Of a stretch of DNA of 64,000 nt, positions 17,044 through 24,585 are shown in pieces. The stretch's first letter is position 1, and every line of letters starts with the position of its first letter. The stretch is from assembly GCA_031082125.1 (NCBI GenBank), contig JAVHLM010000006.1, positions 188,026-252,025 on the forward strand. Reading direction: 5' to 3'. The notes beneath the pieces are model-generated. The model was not told the DNA's origin. It searched no databases and worked only from the letters and a program-made list of their open reading frames with translations. The DNA is from Candidatus Eremiobacterota bacterium. Lineage in GTDB: Bacteria > Vulcanimicrobiota > CADAWZ01 > Ess09-12. The position numbers were made by a program, and so were the translations under genes.

Positions 17044-17711
17044 CTCTGGGAAAGCTGTTTTCTCGCCCTTCGCTGCTGGTAAAGCATGGCATAGCGGAAT
17101 ATCATCTCGCGCTCCTTGGGGCCCACGTCATCAAATTCTATGTCGGTAACACTCTTGCGGGCATCGGAAGGGAGCTTCTGGCTTCCCACTACTTTTCCCT
17201 TCGCCTTGATTACCGGTGAGTCCGGGATTTCAAGTTCAAGGTAAAGAAGGGTCTCTTTGGGAATGGGGAGGTTGGTGATTACTTTTATGCCTGTGGCACT
17301 TATTTCCTTGGTGGTGGCCGTCTGGAGATGAGCCGTGCTGATTGCCCGGTATTCCACCGACACGGGGATCTCGACGGAAAAATCATTTTCCGTGAAGGGG
17401 CTCTTCTCCTCGGCAATATCAGAGGGAATGGTGAGGTCGATCTCCCTGTCGCGCTTCTCAAGTATCTTGGACTTGAAAGTGGAGACGTTGCTTGCGTCAA
17501 GAAAAGCTATCAGCACCTCATCTCCTATGGAACAGGGATAAACCTTGCTTCCTTTCTGCGGGGTCTTGAGGGTGAACCGCTTGCGGTCTATCTCGAGGAC
17601 CACGGTAAAAAAGCTTTCCGTCCCATCCTGGGTCACAAACTCAATCTCCACTTCCTGCTTTGCTTCGAGCTTCAGGCTTGGCTTGCTTTTTTTAAAAAAC
17701 CCGAAGACCAT
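17040..17711 (-). CDS. PilZ domain protein (YcgR-like)
   Basis: A 223-residue protein with a PilZN-like barrel (about 15-100) and a PilZ domain (about 110-215). PilZ proteins sense c-di-GMP and YcgR types slow flagellar motors. Here the RxxxR motif is reduced to one Arg (EYRAIS) and DxSxxG reads EISATG, with Ser and Gly kept but the first acid changed. Binding is therefore doubtful. It forms a two-gene unit with the divergent paralog downstream (4-base overlap). GGAGGGAAGGGT lies before the ATG. A link to the flagellar genes 27 kb away is inference. Confidence 0.65.
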   Translation of the reverse strand: MVFGFFKKSKPSLKLEAKQEVEIEFVTQDGTESFFTVVLEIDRKRFTLKTPQKGSKVYPCSIGDEVLIAFLDASNVSTFKSKILEKRDREIDLTIPSDIAEEKSPFTENDFSVEIPVSVEYRAISTAHLQTATTKEISATGIKVITNLPIPKETLLYLELEIPDSPVIKAKGKVVGSQKLPSDARKSVTDIEFDDVGPKEREMIFRYAMLYQQRRARKQLSQR

Positions 17712-18045
17712 ACCCTTCCCTCCTTGACATCAAAACACCGAAGACCTTGTTCACCCGTAGAAGAACTATTTTATCAGATGGAGATGAGGCCGCTTTTGAG
17801 AGGCACCATAGAGAGTGCCTGGCAAGAGCTTTTTCCGGGATTCCTGAATACATATTCTCTCTGCGAGGTAAATCTCCTTTTTCCCCTGCTCACGGTACCG
17901 GCTCCTGTGGCGCCCGGCGGGAAAGGCATCTTGTGGCAAAAGAGGAAATCAAGCAAGACCCTAGAATATCACTTTCTGGCAATGAGCGCCAGAAACCGCT
18001 CTTGAAGCGGGAATGGCGCGGATTTTTACGGAAAGAGGGAGCACC
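17712..18045. other. Divergent intergenic region of about 330 bp
   Basis: It lies between the PilZ pair (minus) and the small Cys-rich gene (plus). No RNA gene, repeat or strong hairpin is visible. A TTGACA at 17723 on the plus strand has no matching -10 at the right distance. Promoters for both directions must lie here but I could not place them with confidence. Confidence 0.4.
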
Positions 18046-18312
18046 ATGGTAGAATACAGCAGGGCTTATCTCAGGAAATATTACGATAACTTCAAGTTTT
18101 TCGACCACGAGTGCGCCGACAAAAGGATCAGGGAGATAAATCTCCGCATAAGGCGCTGCCTTAAATGCCCCGGGAAAGAGCAGTGCAGATGGCACCCTGA
18201 GTTCTGGCTCGAGGGCGAGCCTGAGCGCCTCGCAGAAGATGCAAGGCTCAGGACTCTTGAACCTGACGAGCCGGAGGAGCAGGAACCCGAGGAGGAAGAC
18301 CTCGCATCGTAG
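18046..18312 (+). CDS. Small Cys/His-motif acidic-tail protein
   Basis: An 88-residue protein from ATG 18046, preceded by GAGGGAG at 5 bases. Residues about 15-60 contain FFDHECADKR, then CLKCPGKEQC (CxxCxxxxxC) and a following His (RWHPEF), a layout that could hold zinc or a small Fe-S cluster. The C-terminus is very acidic (PDEPEEQEPEEED). No family is recognised. It ends 47 bases before the primase-helicase-like ATPase gene on the same strand and may share its transcript. Confidence 0.6.
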   Translation: MVEYSRAYLRKYYDNFKFFDHECADKRIREINLRIRRCLKCPGKEQCRWHPEFWLEGEPERLAEDARLRTLEPDEPEEQEPEEEDLAS

Positions 18313-18359
18313 GGTCTTCGGGGGGTGATGACGCGGTACTACCGGATGAAAGGCTGTAA

Positions 18360-19592
18360 GTGGCGTCAATGTCAAGAGAAGAGAGTCACGATGAGACGAA
18401 AAAGTCAGGATGGGAATCCTCAAAGCTCCGGAAGCTTAAAGTATACACCTATGTCCAGAACAAGCTGGAATCCCTCATAAAGAAAGATCCCATCCTGGCC
18501 GATACCTTCAGCGGCTCAAGGGTTGACCTCAAGAATCCCACGAAAGAGGACTACGACTTCGCCCTTTCCCTCTGCCTCGCGAGGAGCGGAAAGCTCTCCG
18601 ACGAAGAGACCAAGATTATCCTCAGGAACATCTTCTCCCATGGAATGGGGACTTCATCGCCTGACGAGTATTTTGAAAAGATCATCCAGAAAGCCCATGC
18701 CACCCTCCAGGGGACACCTTCCCATGAAAAGCCCGACAGGATGGACCACAAAAACCTTCTCACCGGCACTTCCCTCCACGAACTTTTCAAGGAAGAGATG
18801 ATGACAAGGCGTGAGCGCCACCGGGCCACAGGGAGATCCTTCCCCGGCCATGACACGGGATTTCCCTTTCTCAACGGGCATCTGGGGGGAATCCAGCCCG
18901 GGGCCCTCATAGGAATTGCCGGCACGCCGGGGAGCGGGAAGACAGGCTTTCTGCTGGCGCTTGCACGGGAGCTGGCAAAAAAGGATTCGGTGAAAAGCCT
19001 TTTTATAAGCTACCACCAGTCGATGGTCTCCCTCGGAATCGCGCTCCATGCGGCCCTCACGGAGATTCCTCACCAGGAACTCGCTTCAGGCTCATATAAC
19101 GAGGCGCACTATGAGAAGGCTATGAAAAAGGCACAAGGAGAGCTGGACGCCTGGGGCGAGCTGCTGGTCATCCAGGAGGCTGATGAAACCTTTCACCTCT
19201 CGGCCCTGAAGCTCCTTTGCGAGGAAATAAGGCCTTCAGTGCTTTTCCTTGACTCCTTCGAGCAGATTCCCACCGGGAGGTCCATGACCCAGGAGCATCG
19301 CTTTGAGGAGCTTTATCCCTCCCTGCGGGGAATGACGAGAGATCTTGGGATTGCCATTGTCTTTTCTGCAACGATTGAAAAGGATCAGGAGGTGGCCCGT
19401 TTTGCGTGCTGCGATGCCGTGCTCAGGCTTTACAGGACAACGAGAGCTCCCCACGAGGAGCCATCGAACCTCTCCCTCATCATAGAGAAAAACCGCTACG
19501 GGAGGAATGACTTAGTGGGAGTCTTTGAATTCGATGCCCCCACTTTCACTTTCAGGGAGCGGGGTGCCATAAGCGCCCTGGAGCTTCCCTGA
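18360..19592 (+). CDS. RecA-fold ATPase of the DnaB/primase-helicase type
   Basis: About 410 residues. An N-terminal helical region (about 45-115; PTKEDYDFALSLCLARSGKLSDEETKIIL) resembles the linker domain found between AEP primase and helicase domains. It is followed by a DnaB_C/RecA-like ATPase: P-loop GIAGTPGSGKTGFLLALA (near 190-205), Walker B VLFLDSFEQI, and a sensor-like FSATIEK. No primase catalytic part is present. It could be a helicase loader, a KaiC-like signalling ATPase or a relic of a mobile replicon. Start GTG 18360 has AAAGG before it; ATG 18369 is an alternative. A second DnaB-like ATPase lies at 24586. Confidence 0.7.
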   Translation: MASMSREESHDETKKSGWESSKLRKLKVYTYVQNKLESLIKKDPILADTFSGSRVDLKNPTKEDYDFALSLCLARSGKLSDEETKIILRNIFSHGMGTSSPDEYFEKIIQKAHATLQGTPSHEKPDRMDHKNLLTGTSLHELFKEEMMTRRERHRATGRSFPGHDTGFPFLNGHLGGIQPGALIGIAGTPGSGKTGFLLALARELAKKDSVKSLFISYHQSMVSLGIALHAALTEIPHQELASGSYNEAHYEKAMKKAQGELDAWGELLVIQEADETFHLSALKLLCEEIRPSVLFLDSFEQIPTGRSMTQEHRFEELYPSLRGMTRDLGIAIVFSATIEKDQEVARFACCDAVLRLYRTTRAPHEEPSNLSLIIEKNRYGRNDLVGVFEFDAPTFTFRERGAISALELP

Positions 19593-20723
19593 TCAGGCCT
19601 CCCGCACCGATTCGCCATCCAGATCGGCATAAAGCTTCTCAATACAGGAAGGGCAGAGGCTGTGGCTGAAATCAGCCTCGGAATGCTGCTGGAGGTAGAG
19701 CTCTATCTGCTGCCAGTATCCCTTGTCATCCCTTATTTTCTTGCATGACGAGCATATGGGGAGAAGACCGCTCAGAGTTTTCACGTTGACAAGAGCGTTT
19801 TGAAGCCTCAAGATGAGGCTCTCTCTCTCTTCATCATCCTTTTTCCTCTGGACCGCAAGCGCATAGAGCATGGAGAGCTTCTCCATCACCTCGAGATCCC
19901 ATTGACTATAGTCTCTCTTTGAGTGAGCCACCACAAGCTGCCCTACAAGCTCTTCGCCAACCACTGCAGGCATGGAGAGGACATTCCTTATCTCCTCCCT
20001 GCAGGGATCAAGCACGAGGGCGCCGCGCGGATCGGCTTTCGGCTCATTGGAGAGAAAGGGGGTTCCGTGGCCAATGACCCATTTCTGAAGCATTGCGGCC
20101 TCCTCGAAGACAGGGCCCGACATACCCTCTTCCCGGGAACCGTCTTCAATTGCGGGAATCCTTAACTGCGCATCACGGGAGGCCAGGTATCCGACAAAGC
20201 CATAGGTGCTCTCAGTGAGATGCCGTGCATAGGACAGCACCAAGAGCGATATCTCCTCCAGAGAGGCGAGTGAGAGAAGGGCTTTCGAGAGCTCTGCAAG
20301 GGCGGCGTTGATGGTGCCGGTCCTCTTGAGCTCATGTTCGAGGCTGTGCTTGTGAAGGGCCATCTCTATGGTGCTGTGGAGGAGGCGCTCTTCGAAGGGC
20401 TTGAGGATATAGCCGAAAGGCTCAGTGCACTTTGCCCGGGAGAGAGTGGCATTGTCTGAGAAAGCGGTGAGAAACACCACGGGCACATTGAAGCTGCTCT
20501 TGATCTGCTCTGAGGTCTCGATACCGTCGATGCCGTTCTTGAGCTGGATATCCATGAGGATCAGATCGGGCTTCAAGGCCTCGACCTTCTCGAGGGCCTT
20601 CTCACCTGATGTGGCTACGGCGCAGATTCGGTAGCCGAGCTTCTTGAGGGAGTCCTCTATATCCCGGGCCGTTATCACGTCATCTTCAACTATCAATATC
20701 CTGGCATCCTCCAAGTCCTTCAC
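19593..20723 (-). CDS. Response regulator with GAF domain and C-terminal Cys motif
   Basis: A 376-residue regulator without a DNA-binding domain. The receiver domain (1-125) has the acidic pair D14/D15, phosphoacceptor D58 (LILMDIQL), and K108 in LKPF. A GAF domain follows (about 145-300; [34 protein letters not shown]). The tail holds [19 protein letters not shown] and a second pair CPSC, the Cys-containing segment often seen at the end of such histidine-kinase-associated proteins and likely a metal or redox site. GTG start at 20723. Its stop abuts that of the convergent ATPase gene. A promoter lies at 20747-20776. Confidence 0.88.
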   Translation of the reverse strand: MKDLEDARILIVEDDVITARDIEDSLKKLGYRICAVATSGEKALEKVEALKPDLILMDIQLKNGIDGIETSEQIKSSFNVPVVFLTAFSDNATLSRAKCTEPFGYILKPFEERLLHSTIEMALHKHSLEHELKRTGTINAALAELSKALLSLASLEEISLLVLSYARHLTESTYGFVGYLASRDAQLRIPAIEDGSREEGMSGPVFEEAAMLQKWVIGHGTPFLSNEPKADPRGALVLDPCREEIRNVLSMPAVVGEELVGQLVVAHSKRDYSQWDLEVMEKLSMLYALAVQRKKDDEERESLILRLQNALVNVKTLSGLLPICSSCKKIRDDKGYWQQIELYLQQHSEADFSHSLCPSCIEKLYADLDGESVREA

Positions 20724-20746
20724 CCCTTTTTAAGAAGAGTAACTTC

Positions 20747-20776
20747 ATTATATAGGCAAGAGGGGTGCCCCATCAA
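20747..20776 (-). promoter_or_regulatory. Sigma70-type promoter of the REC-GAF gene
   Basis: Minus strand TTGATG (20771-20776), 18-base spacer, TATAAT (20747-20752), about 24 bases before the GTG start. Confidence 0.6.
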
Positions 20777-20805
20777 GGGTCTCTTCACAAGGCCATAAAA
20801 TAAAA

Positions 20806-20879
20806 TCGGGGCGAGAGGATTTGAACCTCCGACCCCAGCGTCCCGAACGCTGTGCGCTACCAGGCTGCGCTACGCCCCG
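20806..20879 (-). tRNA. tRNA-Pro, anticodon CGG
   Basis: The minus strand folds as a full cloverleaf: acceptor arms CGGGGCG (20873-20879) and CGCCCCG (20807-20813), D arm GCGCAGCCTGGTAGCGC, anticodon arm CAGCG-TTCGGGA-CGCTG with CGG at 34-36, and T arm GGAGG-TTCAAAT-CCTCT. The discriminator base is A (20806), and CCA is not encoded. A run of T follows at once. It reads the Pro codon CCG. Confidence 0.97.
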
Positions 20880-20953
20880 TTTTAGCTCCCTTCAGGAGCC
20901 CCATTGATTTTCTCCATTGTAGTATATTCTCTCCCAAATGTCAAATCTCTCTC

Positions 20954-21832
20954 TCACTCGTAGAGAGGGGTCCCCTCGCTCGCGGTGAGGGCACGGTAAT
21001 CCTCCAGGAGCGCCATGGTGACCTTCCCCGGGACGCCGTCACCGATTGTCCTCCCATCAAGAAGCACGACAGGAATAACCTCGGCTCCCGTGCCCGTGAC
21101 AAAGCACTCATCGGCCACATAGATATCGTGGGGAGTGAAGGGCTCCTCCCTGACGGCGATGCCCCTCCTCTGCGCACGCTCAATAATGGTATTCCTGGTG
21201 ATCCCCTCGAGGATTCCCACATAGACGGGAGGGGTGATAAGGGTGCCGCGGGTGAAGATGAAAATATTCTCCGTCGTGCACTCTGTCACGAAGCCTTCCC
21301 TGTTCACCATGAGGGCCTCGGCGGCACCTGCCTCGATGGCCTCTATCTTGGCCAGGATATTGTTAAGATAGTTGAGGGATTTAATCTGGGCGTTGAAGGC
21401 GGCGCTGATGTTCTTTCGCGTCGAGGCGGTGACGACCTTGAGGCCCACCTCGTACGTCTCCCTGGGATAAAGGGCTATCTTGTCAGCAATGATCACCACC
21501 GTGGGTCCTGCCGCTTTGCATTTGCGGGGATCGATGCCAAGGTCACCTACGCCGCGGGACACCACGAGCCGCACATAGGCATCGCGGAGATCGTTTTTCC
21601 TGCACGTCTCGACGACGGCTTTCTCCATCTCCTCCAGGGTGACGGGGATGGTGATCTTCAGCGATTTCGCCGATTTGTAGAGGCGCACAAGGTGGTCCCT
21701 GAGCTTGAATAGCTTCCCCCCGTAAGCCCTGATTCCCTCAAAGACTCCGTCTCCATAGAGAAACCCGTGATCCCATACGGAGATTTTTGCCTCCTCGCTT
21801 TTCACATACTGGCCGTTCATATAGACTACCAT
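20954..21832 (-). CDS. ilvE: Branched-chain amino acid aminotransferase (class IV PLP)
   Basis: A 292-residue class IV aminotransferase that interconverts Leu/Ile/Val and their 2-oxo acids with 2-oxoglutarate. Seen are the N-terminal WDHGFLYGDGVFEGIRAYGGKLF block, the PLP lysine in IKSLNYLNNILAKIEA, the ECTTENIF phosphate-binding block and VTGTGAEVIPV. The length is normal. GAGGAGGG lies ahead of the ATG. A D-amino-acid transaminase or aminodeoxychorismate lyase is less likely given the IRAYGGKLF and IKSLNYLN blocks. The tRNA-Pro gene lies downstream and rubrerythrin is divergent. Confidence 0.9.
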   Translation of the reverse strand: MVVYMNGQYVKSEEAKISVWDHGFLYGDGVFEGIRAYGGKLFKLRDHLVRLYKSAKSLKITIPVTLEEMEKAVVETCRKNDLRDAYVRLVVSRGVGDLGIDPRKCKAAGPTVVIIADKIALYPRETYEVGLKVVTASTRKNISAAFNAQIKSLNYLNNILAKIEAIEAGAAEALMVNREGFVTECTTENIFIFTRGTLITPPVYVGILEGITRNTIIERAQRRGIAVREEPFTPHDIYVADECFVTGTGAEVIPVVLLDGRTIGDGVPGKVTMALLEDYRALTASEGTPLYE

Positions 21833-21884
21833 GATGCAACCCCCTCCTCATATATATGGCGTATAACTTCTTTTTCTTTCCCAA

Positions 21885-21938
21885 GGTTCCTGCCTTGCGG
21901 GTTTCTATGAGGCCCGCGAGAAGGAACTTTCAGGAACC
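21885..21938 (+). promoter_or_regulatory. Nested hairpin in the rubrerythrin leader region
   Basis: Two nested perfect or near-perfect 8-bp stems: outer GGTTCCTG (21885-21892) with CAGGAACC (21931-21938), inner CTTGCGGG (21894-21901) with CCCGCGAG (21913-21920), with an 11-base loop. It lies 49 bases before the rubrerythrin ATG. It could be a structured mRNA leader or a two-site operator in the ilvE/rubrerythrin divergent region. No run of T follows, so it is not a plain terminator. Confidence 0.5.
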
Positions 21939-21986
21939 CAAAGAATTGTATCTCAAAAGAGTTCCCCTCAGGAAAGAGCACTTCCC

Positions 21987-22490
21987 ATGAAAAAAATAGC
22001 CGAGCAGAAAGTCCGCGAGGCACTCGCAAGCGAATGCCTCGATCATATGCGCTATCTCATCTTTGCCGAAAAGGCAAAAGAGGAGGGCTACCACAACATT
22101 GCCCGTCTCTTCCAGACTATTGCCTATGCGGAGCGCATCCATGCGAGGAAATACCTTCTCACCCTCCAGGATGTGGGCACCACGAAGGAGAACCTGCTTT
22201 CATCGCTCGCCGAGGAAAAATTTCAGTCCGAAGAGCTTTACCCCGCCCTTTTTGAAATCGCAGGGTTTTTCAAGGAAGTGGAGGCCCAGATAGGATTCCA
22301 CGGGGCGCAGCAGTCCGAGCAGGTGCACACCGCCCTCTTTCAGAAAGCCCTCGAGACCATAGAAGCGCAGAAAGACATCATTCTCGGGGAGATCCACATC
22401 TGCAGGAACTGCGGTTTCTCCCTCGAGGGCTCGCCCCCCCCTACATGCCCCGTATGCGGCATGGCAAAGGAAAAGTTCAAGCAGTTCTAA
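21987..22490 (+). CDS. rbr: Rubrerythrin
   Basis: A 167-residue non-haem iron protein that reduces hydrogen peroxide in anaerobes and microaerophiles. The four-helix di-iron domain carries the ligand pattern E in ALASECLDHMRY, ExxH in YAERIHARKY, E in EVEAQIGF and ExxH in SEQVHTALF. The C-terminal rubredoxin-like domain has both CxxC knuckles (CRNCG and CPVCG). Its stop overlaps the stop of the convergent DUF2723 gene in CTAA. It is the clearest sign that the organism deals with peroxide under low oxygen. A nested hairpin precedes it. Confidence 0.95.
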   Translation: MKKIAEQKVREALASECLDHMRYLIFAEKAKEEGYHNIARLFQTIAYAERIHARKYLLTLQDVGTTKENLLSSLAEEKFQSEELYPALFEIAGFFKEVEAQIGFHGAQQSEQVHTALFQKALETIEAQKDIILGEIHICRNCGFSLEGSPPPTCPVCGMAKEKFKQF

Positions 22491-24469
22491 GGATCTCCCC
22501 TGGCGCGGCGCAGAGCCTCCCTGGCCTTCTCCACCTGCCCCTGCCTCGCATAGAGTACCGCAAGGTTCATGAAGACCTCCCTGGAGCTTCCCCCTGAGGC
22601 AAGGCATTCGCCAAGAGTTTTTTCCGCCTCGCCGTACAGGGCAAGCTCAATCTCGGCCTGCCCTTTCTTCAGCAGCACGGCGGCGTTCCGGCCCTCGAAC
22701 CTGCAGGCCTCGGAAAAGCACCGGTAGGCCCTCCTTACCTGATCAAGCTGCGCCCATTCCAGGCCGAGGGAGTACCACGCAAGGCCATAGAGCCTGAGAA
22801 GCTCCCTGGAAAAGTAGTCGTGAAACTTCTTTTCATCATAGCAGCCGCGGTATTGATACTCATGGCCAAGGAGCCGCTCCGCGGCTTCGCACTGCTCCCT
22901 TGAAGGCCCTTCTCCGGGTTTCAGCACAAGGGAGACAAGGCCCTGCGAAACCACTGGAAAGGCACTGTCAGAGACGGGATGGTTGAAATAGACAGGCCCT
23001 TTTCCCTGCCGGCCTTCTATTACCTTCAGAATGAAGGCTCTCCCCCTGGTATCCGCCGGGATTCCTTCGGGAAGAATGCCCTTGTGCCTCCTCGCAAGCT
23101 GCCTCCTGTACCATGGCGAATCAAGAAGGCCCTCCACCAGGACGGTAACGTCGCCTCTCAGGCCTTCCACAGACTGACAGTAAAGGAGAGCTGAAGAGGG
23201 AACATCGCCTGAGACGAAGAGAATCCCGCCGTTCCCGACGCTTCTGAGGACATTCCTCCCGTAATCAATGGCCAGGTAATCGCTGCGCCTCGTCACCATG
23301 CCGAAATTCATCAGCAGGGCAGCGCAGGGCAGCACAAGGGCAGCACCCAGAGCAACGGTGCGGCAGTTCCGCAAGGCCGAGATCGCCATGAGGCCTTCCC
23401 CTGCCGCCAAAGCCGCCACAAGGTAAGAGGGGAGAAAAAACCTCTCGAGCACCGCCAGGTATCCCTCTTCTGCGGGAAGGCGGGCCCAGACGATAAAGGC
23501 CAGGCTGAAGACCAGAAAGAGAAAGAGTCCTCCCCAGAACAGTGTTCTCTCCCTCTTCCAGCACGACACGGCGCCAAGCGCCATGAAGGGGAGCGCCATG
23601 GGGGTGCACTGCACCGCAAGAAGTGAGAGATAATGCCCTGCCTCCTTGAGAAAGATCCCGAAGGACCACGATGAGCCTGACACCGTGGCAAGAGACAGGG
23701 AGCCGTACCCGGCCCGGGTCACTACTCGGACAAAGGCTTCCCAGTCGCGAGGGTTCCCCCAGTTCACCGGGGGATCGGACGCCGCGCGGAGCGGAAGGTA
23801 CAGATAGGGAAGGAGGCCTGCTGCAAAAAGGACCAGGGCGGCGGCAATGTTCCGGGGAGCCATGAGCCAGGTGAAGAGCCTCCCGCTGATGATGAAGTAC
23901 AGCAGCAGAGGCGCAAGGAGAAGCACCGTGTGGTGATGGGAGAGGGAAAGGCCTGCAGTGAAAAAGAAAAGATAGGGCTCCCAGGTGACGGCATGCCTCC
24001 CTGAAGCATCCTTCCAGCAGAGCATGAGATAAAGCAGAAGAACCACGAAAAGAAGGTGAAGGGAAAAGACCTCCGCCGATAATGAGATCCTGAAGAAGGC
24101 CCTTGAGAAGGCGAAAAGAAGGGCTGTAGAAGCGCTCACCAGGGGATTTGCGAAGAGCCTCAGGCAGAGAAAGAAGAGCACGAGGACCGCCATGGACGAA
24201 AAAAAGGCCGACATGAGATTTACCCTGAAGGCGCCGTCAAGGAAGGGAAGCTTTGAGAAAAGATGGCCTGTCATCGTGTAGAGGGGGTAGCCGGGAGGAT
24301 GGGCTATTCCTGCCGTGACGGCTGCCGTCACAAGCTCTCCGCTGTCGCTCTGAGAGGAAAGCGACGGCGAGAGCGCCATACCGTACACCACAAGGGAAAA
24401 AGCCCACAAAAGTCCTCCGTAGAGCCAGTTGATCCCCCTGGGTAAGCGGTGGCCTTCCTTCATGCTCAT
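22487..24469 (-). CDS. DUF2723 family membrane protein with C-terminal TPR
   Basis: About 660 residues. The N-terminus holds the DUF2723 signature (SDSGELVTAAVTAGIAHPPG), an acidic first loop as in GT-C glycosyltransferases, and about 11-12 transmembrane helices over the first 400 residues. The periplasmic part and a TPR-like C-terminus (about 555-655; AYRCFSEACRFEGRNAAVLLKKG) follow. The family is proposed to move sugars from polyprenyl lipids to proteins or glycans. I chose ATG 24469 because GGGGGAG lies 7 bases ahead; the open frame to 24580 adds only a low-complexity Glu/Lys/Arg stretch. Confidence 0.8.
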   Translation of the reverse strand: MSMKEGHRLPRGINWLYGGLLWAFSLVVYGMALSPSLSSQSDSGELVTAAVTAGIAHPPGYPLYTMTGHLFSKLPFLDGAFRVNLMSAFFSSMAVLVLFFLCLRLFANPLVSASTALLFAFSRAFFRISLSAEVFSLHLLFVVLLLYLMLCWKDASGRHAVTWEPYLFFFTAGLSLSHHHTVLLLAPLLLYFIISGRLFTWLMAPRNIAAALVLFAAGLLPYLYLPLRAASDPPVNWGNPRDWEAFVRVVTRAGYGSLSLATVSGSSWSFGIFLKEAGHYLSLLAVQCTPMALPFMALGAVSCWKRERTLFWGGLFLFLVFSLAFIVWARLPAEEGYLAVLERFFLPSYLVAALAAGEGLMAISALRNCRTVALGAALVLPCAALLMNFGMVTRRSDYLAIDYGRNVLRSVGNGGILFVSGDVPSSALLYCQSVEGLRGDVTVLVEGLLDSPWYRRQLARRHKGILPEGIPADTRGRAFILKVIEGRQGKGPVYFNHPVSDSAFPVVSQGLVSLVLKPGEGPSREQCEAAERLLGHEYQYRGCYDEKKFHDYFSRELLRLYGLAWYSLGLEWAQLDQVRRAYRCFSEACRFEGRNAAVLLKKGQAEIELALYGEAEKTLGECLASGGSSREVFMNLAVLYARQGQVEKAREALRRARGDP

Positions 24470-24585
24470 TTGTTCGCTCCCCCGGGTCCCGCCTCCTCTC
24501 TTCTTCTTTTCCTCCTCCCTCCCGCATTCTTCTTCCACCCCCTCCTGTTCCACCCCCACAGAGGATTCGCCCCGGGCCATGGAGA

